Of a DNA stretch of 64,000 nucleotides, positions 55,615 to 63,220 are shown piece after piece (position 1 is the stretch's first letter; each line of letters opens with the position of its first letter). A model generated the notes under the pieces. That model did not search any database. It was not told where the DNA came from and saw only the letters and a program-made list of their open reading frames with translations. The position numbers and the translations under genes were made by a program. Source of the stretch: Corynebacterium falsenii (GTDB lineage: Bacteria > Actinomycetota > Actinomycetes > Mycobacteriales > Mycobacteriaceae). Location: NCBI RefSeq assembly GCF_020099275.1, contig NZ_CP083646.1, positions 2,604,001 through 2,668,000 of the forward strand, written 5' to 3'.

Positions 55615-55863
55615 AGCATCATCAGAGTGCCAGCCAGTTTTACAACCAGATCGCAGCCCGACAGTCAGTCCGTTCGATTTGCGTAAAACCACGCGGTGAA
55701 ATGGGGTTTGTTTGAATACCGAGCTGTAAAAACCCCGCCAAATCGCGGTGCGCGAGTGCGACTACCATTACCGGTAGGTGGGAGCAGCCTGGGCGGAGGG
55801 GAGGCCTCCCCCAGGTTAGGGTTACCTATTCGAACACTTCGAGTTCACCGAACGTGTGAAGCT
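55615..55863. other. non-coding candidate cos region between HNH and terminase
   Basis: About 250 bp without a gene, at the usual place of cos in HNH-terminase phages. It holds the 14-base palindrome GGGGAGGCCTCCCC (55798-55811) within CCTGG...CCAGG arms (55788-55815) and a nearby TACCGGTA palindrome. The cut position cannot be told from sequence. Confidence 0.45.
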
Positions 55864-56148
55864 TCACCATTCGATGATTGTTTTTGTTTCTTTTTTCGCT
55901 TTTCTTCCGTCGCTGCGTTGCGAGTTGCACTTCCTGTGTGCTGGTCGCGCTTCATCGTGAAGCTTTCCACCTCGAGCGATTGGAACAACGTGATCAAGGC
56001 TGAACGCATAGTCATGCAGCGGTGGCAAGTCCATGTCGATCGGATGACCACACAGCCAGCAGACCGCGAGTTCAGGGTTACGCTCCAGGCGTTGACGCTG
56101 CTGCTTGACGTGCTTCTTCCAGCGCCAATCAACGGTACGTTGCACCAT
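55864..56148 (-). CDS. HNH endonuclease of the packaging module
   Basis: A 94-residue HNH nuclease: CWLCGHPI zinc pair, SLDHVVPIARGGK (the His-containing beta hairpin), and ARPAHRKCNSQR. HNH proteins beside terminase genes assist cos cleavage in many siphophages. It starts two bases after the preceding stop. Confidence 0.9.
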   Translation of the reverse strand: MVQRTVDWRWKKHVKQQRQRLERNPELAVCWLCGHPIDMDLPPLHDYAFSLDHVVPIARGGKLHDEARPAHRKCNSQRSDGRKAKKETKTIIEW

Positions 56149-56150
56149 AC

Positions 56151-56390
56151 TTACCCCCTGCCCAAGGGGTTCTGACCTTTTCGCTCGCCTGGCCAGATAC
56201 CGAATACTTTGTGGAAGTAGTTGCTGGCCAGACCCTTGGCGTGCTGGGGGCTCATGTACTTGGACAGGTGGGCCACCAGTGTTGTCCAGGGGTGTGCCGT
56301 GTTAGCCCACTTGGCTAGGCCGGGGCCGCGTGTCCAGTAGTGCTCGAGCTTCCTGGCCTGGTAGTCATCAGCCGGATTTAGGTCAGCCAT
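56151..56390 (-). CDS. small phage protein, function unknown
   Basis: A 79-residue basic protein (YWTRGPGLAKWANTAHPWTTLVAHLSKYMSPQHAKGLASNYFHKVFGIWPGERKGQ). Short proteins of this look recur near HNH/terminase genes in actinophages; the role is unknown. It overlaps the previous gene by 8 bp. Confidence 0.7.
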   Translation of the reverse strand: MADLNPADDYQARKLEHYWTRGPGLAKWANTAHPWTTLVAHLSKYMSPQHAKGLASNYFHKVFGIWPGERKGQNPLGRG

Positions 56391-56787
56391 CGGTGTTCCC
56401 CTCGATGTCGAATAGATGCAGTTGTGTCCCCCGGACAGCCGGGGGGCTTGTGGGTTTAGGCCGCGTGTACCGGTGCTGGGCGACGGCGTCCACGAGGGTC
56501 TCCCAGTCAGCTGATCGCAGGTGACGGTACTGGCCTATCCTGATCGATCTCACCACGTCCTTGGACAGACCAGTGCGGTGCGCGACGGTACGTAGGGATT
56601 CTGTGGGGTGGGAGATTTCGTCGAGCAGGCGCTTGGCGTCCTGGATGTCGTGCTGCTTCGTGCGGGTGTCGTGGTCTTGTCCGATCGTCCCGGCTGATAG
56701 CTGGCGGTAGTGCTCGGCGCAGAGTCCGAGTCCTCGAGTGTCTGGCTGGCTGCGGGGATTGGGGCACCCGCATCGCAGGCATTTCAC
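56383..56787 (-). CDS. phage DNA-binding protein with zinc knuckle and HTH
   Basis: A 134-residue protein with an N-terminal CLRCGCPNPRS...GLCAEHYRQ metal site and a helix-turn-helix (SLRTVAHRTGLSKDVVRSIRIGQ). It lies first after the early-operon terminator, so it may regulate the switch to late genes; that role is inferred from place. Confidence 0.65.
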   Translation of the reverse strand: MKCLRCGCPNPRSQPDTRGLGLCAEHYRQLSAGTIGQDHDTRTKQHDIQDAKRLLDEISHPTESLRTVAHRTGLSKDVVRSIRIGQYRHLRSADWETLVDAVAQHRYTRPKPTSPPAVRGTQLHLFDIEGNTDG

Positions 56788-56825
56788 GGGTGGGTTCTCC
56801 TATCCCCGGACTGATCCGGGTACGG

Positions 56826-56857
56826 AAAAAGCCCCGCTGTGGTGTCCAGTGGGGCTT
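56826..56857 (-). terminator. terminator ending the early gene operon
   Basis: AAGCCCC (56829-56835) pairs with GGGGCTT (56851-56857); on the minus strand TTTTT follows (56830-56826). It separates the early genes from the packaging and late genes. Confidence 0.8.
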
Positions 56858-56874
56858 GCGTTGGTGGCGTGTTT

Positions 56875-57273
56875 TTAGTCGATCGCTTCTGGTTCACCGA
56901 CGAGTCGGCGGACGACGCGGTATTTGTTGTGGGGGTTATTGGCGCGGAACGTCTCGGCGAGCTGGGTGCACTTGTCTTGGTCGAAACCTCGATCGTAGGG
57001 GATCGCCGTGTGCCAGTGGGGGTTGTCGAGGGTGTGCTGCTCCACGCCGTACTCCCACTGCATCCCGGCGATGGTCTGTGCGAGTTCCGGGGCGGCGGCA
57101 GCGAGGGGCACGTCGTGTTCGGTGTTGCGGCCCCACTCGACAGCGCCGTCGGTGTTGCAGAGGACGGTCGATGCGTCGGTCTCGATGGCTTCGTTATCGA
57201 ACAACGCCTCCCATGGTCCGGGGGTTGCCCCGTCGAGCAGTTCGCGGGCCTGTTCTGGTGTGATGTCAGTCAT
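56875..57273 (-). CDS. phage early protein, function unknown
   Basis: A 132-residue protein starting MTDITPEQARELLDGATPGPWEA, an N-terminus that recurs in many actinophage proteins of unknown role (a small ATPGPW-type domain). It ends RVVRRLVGEPEAID. GGAGACCCCCA precedes the ATG, which lies inside the end of the previous gene. Confidence 0.75.
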   Translation of the reverse strand: MTDITPEQARELLDGATPGPWEALFDNEAIETDASTVLCNTDGAVEWGRNTEHDVPLAAAAPELAQTIAGMQWEYGVEQHTLDNPHWHTAIPYDRGFDQDKCTQLAETFRANNPHNKYRVVRRLVGEPEAID

Positions 57274-57466
57274 TGGGGGTCTCCTGCTCGGTCGGTTTCG
57301 GGATGACGCGGAACCATTCGTAGCCGTCAAAGTCCGTCCACAGGTACTTGGGTTTGGTGCACCAGAACTGTCCGCATTGGGGGCAGCGCCAGGGTTGGGT
57401 CTGGTACTTGCCCAGGAACCATCGAGGCCGGTCGGGGCAGGGGTTGTGTTCACAGCAGACGCTCAT
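57266..57466 (-). CDS. small zinc-ribbon phage protein
   Basis: A 66-residue protein with two cysteine clusters, CCEHNPC and CPQCGQFWC, suggesting a zinc ribbon. AAGGAGACACC places a very good ribosome binding site before ATG 57466, which overlaps the previous stop as ATGA. A longer frame upstream is not supported. Confidence 0.75.
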   Translation of the reverse strand: MSVCCEHNPCPDRPRWFLGKYQTQPWRCPQCGQFWCTKPKYLWTDFDGYEWFRVIPKPTEQETPND

Positions 57467-57951
57467 GGTGTCTCCTTTGCGAGGTTGTAGATGTGCCCGG
57501 CTGGGCGGGGTACGAGCTGTGGTGTGCCTTGCTGCTCGAGGATCGTGACGGGTGACTGCAGTCGGGCGTATACGCGCCACCCACGGTCGCCGTGGTGGTG
57601 GGCAAGGTCCTTGAACGCTTCGGCGGCGGCGTATGTGGCTTTGGTGGTGGTCACGAGGCTGCGTTCTGGTTGACCACCACGGGTGCGGGATAGCCAGCGT
57701 TCGGCGCGGTACGCGGGCATGAGGTCGCCGTCTGGGGCGATGGGGCCGTCCACCGGAACCCAATCGGTCACTTGGCGGGACATGAGCGCTGTGAGCCGAT
57801 CGGATGGTCCGCCTACGATGTCGGCGTAGATTTCGCGGGCTTCCTGCTCGTCCGTGTACCAGTGCCCGTACTCCGGCGACTGCCACCGGAGGGTCCCGTC
57901 CTGGTCGATACCAAGCGCAGTCGTGGCTCGATACTCGGTGTAGATGCTCAT
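57463..57951 (-). CDS. phage early protein, function unknown
   Basis: A 162-residue protein (MSIYTEYRATTALGIDQDGTLRWQSPEYGHWY...). GGGAGGAAATCGA precedes ATG 57951, which overlaps the prior stop by 4 bp. No family recognised; soluble. Confidence 0.7.
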   Translation of the reverse strand: MSIYTEYRATTALGIDQDGTLRWQSPEYGHWYTDEQEAREIYADIVGGPSDRLTALMSRQVTDWVPVDGPIAPDGDLMPAYRAERWLSRTRGGQPERSLVTTTKATYAAAEAFKDLAHHHGDRGWRVYARLQSPVTILEQQGTPQLVPRPAGHIYNLAKETP

Positions 57952-58301
57952 TCGATTTCCTCCCAGTCGCTCACCCAGCGGCGGTCCGTGATTCCTCGGG
58001 GTTCCGGGTATGACTGGATTTCTATGGTGTCGTATTCCCAGAATCCGTTTGGCGGCGTGCCGTCCGCGTTCCATGCGCGTGGAAGATCGAAGCGGGGGGT
58101 TACGTCACAGCCCAGGGGGTGTTTGTTCACTAGCTTTTCAACCTCGTAAACCATGCAGGCTTGTTCATCTGTGATCCAGACTTCCGTGATTATCGCTAGT
58201 CGTGTTCCGTTTCCATCTTTGTGTTCACACCACATTCCTCGGCATTGGTCGCGTTCTTCTGGTGTCATGTCCGCGAGGGTGCGGGGGTGCTGGTTAGTCA
58301 T
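57948..58301 (-). CDS. phage early protein, function unknown
   Basis: A 117-residue acidic protein (TLADMTPEERDQCRGMWCEHKDGNGTRLAIITEVWITDEQACMVYEVEKLVNKHPLG). No motif beyond two spaced Cys. Coupled to its neighbours by 4- and 8-bp overlaps. Confidence 0.7.
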   Translation of the reverse strand: MTNQHPRTLADMTPEERDQCRGMWCEHKDGNGTRLAIITEVWITDEQACMVYEVEKLVNKHPLGCDVTPRFDLPRAWNADGTPPNGFWEYDTIEIQSYPEPRGITDRRWVSDWEEIE

Positions 58302-59340
58302 GGTGGTTGTCCTTCGTGTGGTCTGCCCATTTCTCGGCCAGCATGGTGATGGTCTCAGCGTGGTCTCGCATGTGGAGGTCGCATAGGGTGAGTGCGGCTT
58401 CGATGTAGGGTCGGCGGCGGGTGATTTCGTCGCCTTCGGCTTCTGGCCAGCCGTCGTCTTGTGCGATGAGGTCGCGTAGTTGGTCGGGGGTTCCGTACCA
58501 GCAGCCGAGGGTGATGCGCCAGCCTCCGGGGGTGGGGGTGAGTTGGAGGGTGCCGCTGGGTAGGCGGTTGATTTCTAGTCCGCCCCATCTAGCGTCGCTC
58601 AGGTTAGCGCCGTGCAGGTTAGCGCCGCGCAGGTTAGCGTCGCTCAGGTCAGCGTCGCTCAGGCTAGCGCCGCGCAGGTCAGCGTCGTGCAGGCTAGCGT
58701 CGCTCAGGTTAGCGCCGTGCAGGTTAGCGCCGCGCAGGTCAGCGTCGCTCAGGTTAGCGCCGTGCAGGTTAGCACCGCGCAGGTTAGCGTCGCTCAGGTC
58801 AGCGTCGCTCAGGCTAGCGCCGCGCAGGTCAGCGTCGTGCAGGCTAGCGTCGCTCAGGTTAGCGCCGTGCAGGTTAGCGCCGCGCAGGTCAGCGTCGCTC
58901 AGGTCAGCGTCGCTCAGGCTAGCGCAGCGCAGGTTAGCGTCGTGCAGGCTAGCGTAGTGCAGGTTAGCGCCGCGCAGGTTAGCGCCGCGCAGGCTAGCGT
59001 CGCTCAGGTTAGCGCCGTGCAGGTTAGCGCCGCGCAGGTTAGCGTCGCTCAGGTCAGCGTCGCTCAGGCTAGCGCAGCGCAGGTTAGCGTCGTGCAGGCT
59101 AGCGCCGCGCAGGTCAGCGCCGTGCAGGTTAGCGCCGCGCAGGTTAGCGTCGCTCAGGTCAGCGTCGCTCAGGCTAGCGCAGCGCAGGTTAGCGTCGTGC
59201 AGGCTAGCGTAGTGCAGGTTAGCGCCGCGCAGGTCAGCGTCGTGCAGGTCAGCGCCGCGCAGGTCAGCGCCGCGCAGGTTCGGGCGCTCATTATCATCGC
59301 GAGCTTTCTCTACAATCTTGAGGACTTCATCACGATTCAT
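58294..59340 (-). CDS. pentapeptide-repeat protein with 46 repeats
   Basis: A 348-residue protein from ATG 59340 (AAGGAG 7 bases upstream). Residues 1-20 are a short acidic/basic lead, residues 21-250 are 46 consecutive A(D/N/S)LxX-type pentapeptides made of very few variants ([20 protein letters not shown]), and residues 251-348 form a separate domain ([40 protein letters not shown]). Pentapeptide arrays fold into a right-handed square beta helix; some, such as MfpA and Qnr, mimic DNA and bind gyrase. Whether this one does is unknown. Confidence 0.9.
   Translation of the reverse strand: MNRDEVLKIVEKARDDNERPNLRGADLRGADLHDADLRGANLHYASLHDANLRCASLSDADLSDANLRGANLHGADLRGASLHDANLRCASLSDADLSDANLRGANLHGANLSDASLRGANLRGANLHYASLHDANLRCASLSDADLSDADLRGANLHGANLSDASLHDADLRGASLSDADLSDANLRGANLHGANLSDADLRGANLHGANLSDASLHDADLRGASLSDADLSDANLRGANLHGANLSDARWGGLEINRLPSGTLQLTPTPGGWRITLGCWYGTPDQLRDLIAQDDGWPEAEGDEITRRRPYIEAALTLCDLHMRDHAETITMLAEKWADHTKDNHHD
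58591..59280. repeat. 690-bp array of 15-bp coding repeats
   Basis: The DNA for the pentapeptide region consists of 15-bp units such as GCGCCGCGCAGGTTA and GCGTCGCTCAGGTCA with near identity at third positions, arranged in longer duplicated blocks, so it expanded recently by unequal recombination or slippage. Confidence 0.92.
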
Positions 59341-59647
59341 GTCGGTTCTCCTTCTGGTGCTTGATTGCGGCGAGTAGCGCGAGGGCGAGGGCTTCGGATT
59401 CGCCCAGGTCGAGGGGCACGCCGTAGGTTGTATTGACACCGACGCACACCATCTCGTCCAGTATCATTACATCGTCGAAATAGCTGCCGAGCTCCCACGT
59501 CGGCTCGCCGTTCTCGATGGTCGGTTCCGGTAGGTCTGGTGCGATGGTGCCCGTCGTGTGAAGTTGTTGTGTGATGTCGCCGGGGTGGTCTTCGGCCGCG
59601 ATGCCCTCCGCGATGATGTCGTAGGCGCGCTGATAGTTCGTGGTCAT
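59330..59647 (-). CDS. small phage protein, paralogue of the next gene
   Basis: A 105-residue acidic protein starting MTTNYQRAYDIIAEGIAAEDHPGDI and ending with an Ala/Leu helix (ESEALALALLAAIKHQKE). The neighbour at 59644-59955 has the same start (MTTNYQRALDLADHI) and the same C-terminal helix, so they are diverged duplicates. Role unknown. Confidence 0.7.
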   Translation of the reverse strand: MTTNYQRAYDIIAEGIAAEDHPGDITQQLHTTGTIAPDLPEPTIENGEPTWELGSYFDDVMILDEMVCVGVNTTYGVPLDLGESEALALALLAAIKHQKENRHES

Positions 59648-59955
59648 TCGATCTCTCCATACATTGCTTTGATAGCGAGCAGAAGCGCTTTAGCTAGTTG
59701 ATAGGCTTGCTGTGCGGTGAGGTCGCCTGGTTCGATCCTTTGGATCATGATTCGGCTGGCCCCGCGCTGCGTCCACACCACTAGGTCATGCCCTGGAATG
59801 TGCCACTCGACAAAATCGCCGGTGTCCCTAGGTTCCGGGTCATCTGGCATGAGTAGTCTGAGGTCGTGGAGCTGCTTCACCAGCTCACGAGGAGATTCAT
59901 CCACGGCGGCGATATGATCCGCGAGGTCCAGTGCTCGTTGGTAGTTGGTGGTCAT
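59644..59955 (-). CDS. small phage protein, paralogue of the previous gene
   Basis: A 103-residue acidic protein (MTTNYQRALDLADHIAAVDESPRELVKQL...AYQLAKALLLAIKAMYGEIE). Duplicate of the gene at 59330-59647. It overlaps both neighbours by 4 bp (ATGA). Confidence 0.7.
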   Translation of the reverse strand: MTTNYQRALDLADHIAAVDESPRELVKQLHDLRLLMPDDPEPRDTGDFVEWHIPGHDLVVWTQRGASRIMIQRIEPGDLTAQQAYQLAKALLLAIKAMYGEIE

Positions 59956-60269
59956 TGGTTTCTTCTTTCGCGGTAGTGGGCGGTGGCGAGGAGGGCGAGG
60001 GCGATGGGGGTGGCGTCTTCTGGTTTGATCCAGATGCTCTTTCGTGGGTCTGTGAGGTTGTTGATGGTGGCGTGGCCTCCGCCGAAAAACAGCTCCAGAT
60101 CACCAGTAGCGACCCAGGGCTGGTACGGCGGGAGGGTGACAGTGATGGTGCGGGCGATTTCGTCGGCGTGCTCAACGGCCTGGGCGAAGTCGCGGAATTG
60201 GGTTTGTGTGCCGTCTGGTTCGTGGACGGTCCAGCGGCCGAAAGTTCCTCGGCGAATTTTTGGTTTCAT
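59952..60269 (-). CDS. small phage protein, function unknown
   Basis: A 105-residue protein (MKPKIRRGTFGRWTVHEPDGTQTQFRDFAQAVEHADEIARTITVTL). The C-terminal EDATPIALALLATAHYRERR resembles the ends of the two neighbouring paralogues, so it may belong to the same diverged family. Confidence 0.65.
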   Translation of the reverse strand: MKPKIRRGTFGRWTVHEPDGTQTQFRDFAQAVEHADEIARTITVTLPPYQPWVATGDLELFFGGGHATINNLTDPRKSIWIKPEDATPIALALLATAHYRERRNQ

Positions 60270-60469
60270 TGGTGCTCCCGGATAGTGGCTAGGGTGCGGA
60301 TGCGGGTGATCTGGCGGCGGAGATAGTCGCGGTCCTGCGCCAGTTTGCGGTTGGTGTCAAACATCTGGGTGATGGCGTCGGCCGCGGTTGTTAGGTATCC
60401 GGAGGTGTTGGGGTCGGTGGTCTTCGCGGCCTGCTGCCTCAGCGATGCGACAAGCTCGTGGGTTTTCAC
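60266..60469 (-). CDS. small helical phage protein
   Basis: A 67-residue helical, basic protein from GTG 60469, which overlaps the previous stop as GTGA (MKTHELVASLRQQAAKTTDPNTSGYLTTAADAITQMFDTNRKLAQDRDYLRRQITRI). Probably a short coiled coil; function unknown. Confidence 0.65.
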   Translation of the reverse strand: MKTHELVASLRQQAAKTTDPNTSGYLTTAADAITQMFDTNRKLAQDRDYLRRQITRIRTLATIREHQ

Positions 60470-61299
60470 GCGGCATCCTCCTGTTCGGGTTGGTGGTTCA
60501 TGATGTGGACGTACACGTCCACGTCGATGGTTTTGGACTGGCGGTTCAGGTGGTGGGCGATGCTGCTGGGGTGGTAGCCCAGGGCGTCGGCGAGGCTCTT
60601 CTGCGTGCCGTAGTGGGCGTGCAGGTCGGCCAGCTTGGCGTGGAGGGCTTCGTCCGGTTTCACGCGATTGGCGGTGACGAATGTGGGGTTGAGCCGTCCG
60701 AGGGCGATGCCGTCCCGGTGCTCATCCGGGTCATCGATGTCGTCCCACTCCATAGGCTTCGCCCAGTGCTGTCGGGCCACCCACTGTGTCGGCGGGCGCA
60801 CCGGTTGGGTGGATAGCTCCGCGTAGGCATCGCGGATGACGATCGCGGTGGAGCGGCGGATTACGTCACGCCTACCGGCGCTAATCGCTGTGAGCGCGGA
60901 CTTTTCCAGGCCCGTACGCTCAACCAGCTCCTGCATCTGCCACCCCGCGGCACGCAGCGCTCGGATACGGCGGGTGATCTGCCACGCTGGGACGTAGGCG
61001 ATAGTCTGCCCCGGCGAGACAGACATGATCTTCCTGTGAGTACTCTGCTGGATCGTCTTCGACTTCCCAGACAGCAAGAGCTTTAGGGGGACACGGTCAA
61101 CCCCAGTAGCCTTCGATACGCCTGTAATCGTCCCGCCGGCATTAATGATCTTCTGGAGCCGCTGCCTAGCCATAGCCGCGTCAACGCGGCGGCTCAGCTC
61201 GCCCGTAGCGTAGGCGTGCTTCGCGCAGTACCGGGTGTACGTAGTGTGTGCCAGGTTGGTGCATTTGGGGGAGGCGCATTTTGGGCGTGTAGTGGTCAT
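60466..61299 (-). CDS. multi-HTH phage DNA-binding protein
   Basis: A 277-residue protein with an N-terminal zinc-type cluster (CASPKCTNLAHTTYTRYCAKH) and at least three helix-turn-helix-like segments (GTITGVSKATGVDRVPLKLLLSG; WQMQELVERTGLEKSALTAISAG; GTQKSLADALGYHPSSIAHHLN). This layout suggests an early regulator or replication-linked DNA-binding protein. It overlaps the helicase gene as ATGA. Confidence 0.75.
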   Translation of the reverse strand: MTTTRPKCASPKCTNLAHTTYTRYCAKHAYATGELSRRVDAAMARQRLQKIINAGGTITGVSKATGVDRVPLKLLLSGKSKTIQQSTHRKIMSVSPGQTIAYVPAWQITRRIRALRAAGWQMQELVERTGLEKSALTAISAGRRDVIRRSTAIVIRDAYAELSTQPVRPPTQWVARQHWAKPMEWDDIDDPDEHRDGIALGRLNPTFVTANRVKPDEALHAKLADLHAHYGTQKSLADALGYHPSSIAHHLNRQSKTIDVDVYVHIMNHQPEQEDAA

Positions 61300-62648
61300 G
61301 ATCGTCCTTTCAGTTGCGTCGACACGGCATTGATCAGCCCCTGCTGTGTGACGGATTTCTTAGCCAGGGCTGCGTGGACCTGCTCGTCCACCGTCCCGGC
61401 TGTGACAATGTGCGTGATTGTTACCGGCTCCGACTGTCCTTGTCGGTGCAGGCGGGCGTTAGCCTGCTCGTACAGCTCGAGCGACCAGGGGGTGGTGAAC
61501 CAGGTGAGGATGTGCCCACCGGACTGGAGGTTCAGACCATGCCCCGCGCTGGCCGGGTGGATTAGCCCCAATGGTATTTCCCCGCGGTTCCATGCCGCGA
61601 AGTCCGCAGCCGTGTTCAGCTTCACGGCTTGGGGGAACCGCTCGAGAATGCGGTCAGCATCATGGGTAAACCAGTAGGCCACCAGGACGGTCTGGCCATT
61701 GGCGGCCTCGACGATGTCCTCCAGTGCGTCCAGCTTCTTCGTGTGGATAGTGGCGTACCCGTCGTCTTGGTAGATCGCCCCGGCGGCGAGCTGCTGAAGC
61801 TTGCCAGATAACGCCGCGGCATTAGCGGCATCGATGGTCTCCCCGTCGAGCTCGATCACCATGTCCCGCACGAACCTCCGGTAGATCTCCTGCTCCCCCT
61901 TATCAAGCGCGACGGTCTTGGTGACATAGGTGCACTCAGGGAGGGTGAGATAGTCGGCGGTCTTCATCGACAGGGTGATGTCGCCGATGCGGTCATAGAT
62001 CTCGTCTTCTGCGCCGGGGCGTAGCTTCCAGCTGTAGACCTGTGGGCCGTTGCGCTTGTCCGGGGTGAAGTAGGCCTCTCGGTAACGGCCGATGAATTTC
62101 CCCAGGCGCTGCCCGCCGTCAAGGAGTCGGAACGGCGCCCAGATGTCCATGAGACTGTTGGGTGCCGGTGTTCCTGTGAGGCCGATGATCCGGTCGATCT
62201 TCGGCAGGACTTTTTTCAGGGCTTTGAACCGGGCGGCTTGGTGGTTCTTGAAGCTAGAGAGCTCGTCGATGATGACCATGTCGAACGGCCACTGTGGCCA
62301 GCAGTGGTCGACGAGCCAGGGGATGTTTTCGCGGTTGATGACGTAAATGTCCGCGTCCCGGGTCACGGCCTGTTCTCGTTGTGCCTTGGATCCGATGATG
62401 ACTGAACAGGTCAGGTCTTTCAGGTGATCCCATTTATCGAGTTCGGCAGGCCATGTGTCCCTGGCTACCCGTAGGGGTGCGATGACGAGCGCTCGCCTGG
62501 TGGCGAAGTCTTCGTAGATGAGGTTGTTGACGGCGGTGAGAGTGGAGACGGTTTTTCCCATGCCCATTCCGAGGAAGATCGCGGCCTGGGGGTGATCTTC
62601 GATGAATCGGATGGTGTGACGCTGGTAGTCATGGGGTTTGTATTCCAC
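61296..62648 (-). CDS. SNF2-type DEAD-box helicase
   Basis: A 450-residue superfamily 2 helicase: Walker A FLGMGMGKT near residue 30, motif II VIIDELSSFKNHQ, motif III GLTGTPAPNS, and C-terminal motifs HPASAGHGLNLQSGGHILTWF and RLHRQGQSEPVTITHIVTAGTVDE. It is paired with the VRR-NUC nuclease, an arrangement common in phage replication/recombination modules. It overlaps the nuclease gene by 20 bp. Confidence 0.9.
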   Translation of the reverse strand: MEYKPHDYQRHTIRFIEDHPQAAIFLGMGMGKTVSTLTAVNNLIYEDFATRRALVIAPLRVARDTWPAELDKWDHLKDLTCSVIIGSKAQREQAVTRDADIYVINRENIPWLVDHCWPQWPFDMVIIDELSSFKNHQAARFKALKKVLPKIDRIIGLTGTPAPNSLMDIWAPFRLLDGGQRLGKFIGRYREAYFTPDKRNGPQVYSWKLRPGAEDEIYDRIGDITLSMKTADYLTLPECTYVTKTVALDKGEQEIYRRFVRDMVIELDGETIDAANAAALSGKLQQLAAGAIYQDDGYATIHTKKLDALEDIVEAANGQTVLVAYWFTHDADRILERFPQAVKLNTAADFAAWNRGEIPLGLIHPASAGHGLNLQSGGHILTWFTTPWSLELYEQANARLHRQGQSEPVTITHIVTAGTVDEQVHAALAKKSVTQQGLINAVSTQLKGRS

Positions 62649-62910
62649 GGATCACCTCTGGGATGCAGTCGATGCTGTCGACCTCGTAGACGGGGATTCC
62701 GAGCATCTTGATTTCATCTGCTCGGTGTTGCTGGAGCGGCCGTAATCGCTTGCCGGGGGCTTTGCATTCGGCGAAGGCAACGTATCCGTTGGGGAGGATG
62801 ATGAGTCGGTCTGGCACTCCGGCTGTTCCGGGGGAGACGAATTTGTAGCATTTGCCTCCCGCTGCTGTGACGGCGCGGGTGAGGGCTTGCTCGATGTGTT
62901 TTTCTCGCAT
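62629..62910 (-). CDS. VRR-NUC domain nuclease
   Basis: A 93-residue nuclease of the VRR-NUC (Holliday-junction-type) family: MREKHIEQALTRAVTAAGGKCYKF, then GVPDRLIILPNGYVAFAECKAPGKRLRPLQ, in which the D...E-x-K active site is visible. The start at 62910 is chosen because the family begins there. It is followed by the helicase. Confidence 0.9.
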   Translation of the reverse strand: MREKHIEQALTRAVTAAGGKCYKFVSPGTAGVPDRLIILPNGYVAFAECKAPGKRLRPLQQHRADEIKMLGIPVYEVDSIDCIPEVIRGIQTP

Positions 62911-63083
62911 TAGTTTTCGATTCTTTCTGTGGTGGTGTTCGCGTCCCGAGCTGGGGTCTGTTTTGCCGTCCGGGTGGAACAACTTTTGTCTTTCCCCATT
63001 GAGGTCTGGCCCGTAAAGGATTTCCCCAGGTCGCGGGTTCTCGCGTGTCCCCTAATCCCCATATTTTCTTTTTTCTCTATTTA

Positions 63084-63217
63084 GTTGTTCCACTTGTTCC
63101 AAATAGGGGAAAAATAGTGGTCTAGCTGTAGGAACAGGGTGGAACAACCTATGGAACAACCTCTGGAACAATTTTGGGTTGTTCCACGGTGGAACAACTT
63201 GTTCCAGAGGTTGTTCC
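63084..63217. repeat. array of GGAACAA / TTGTTCC iteron-like repeats
   Basis: Nine exact heptamers lie in both orientations: GGAACAA at 63141, 63153, 63165 (12-bp spacing) and 63191; TTGTTCC at 63087, 63094, 63179, 63199 and 63211, where 63087 reads TTGTTCC after AGTTG overlap counting within GTTGTTCCAC (63084-63093). A partial GGAACA is at 63131, and an outlying GGAACAA is at 62976. The array fills the non-coding space 62911-63220 next to vapE and is a likely replication origin or operator cluster. An AT-rich stretch lies beside it at 63060-63083. Confidence 0.7.
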
Positions 63218-63220
63218 ACC

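Noticed and set aside
55829..55860. LexA/SOS-box-like sequence (TTCGAACACTTCGAG) near the terminase spacer
   Set aside because: Only one half-site resembles the mycobacterial/corynebacterial consensus and symmetry is poor.
58591..59280. Regular repeats considered as a CRISPR array
   Set aside because: Units are 15 bp and contiguous with no unique spacers, and they encode a pentapeptide protein.
58612..59364. 250-codon plus-strand frame of (AQVSV)-type repeats
   Set aside because: It is the reverse reading of the pentapeptide array; periodicity comes from the 15-bp units of the real gene.
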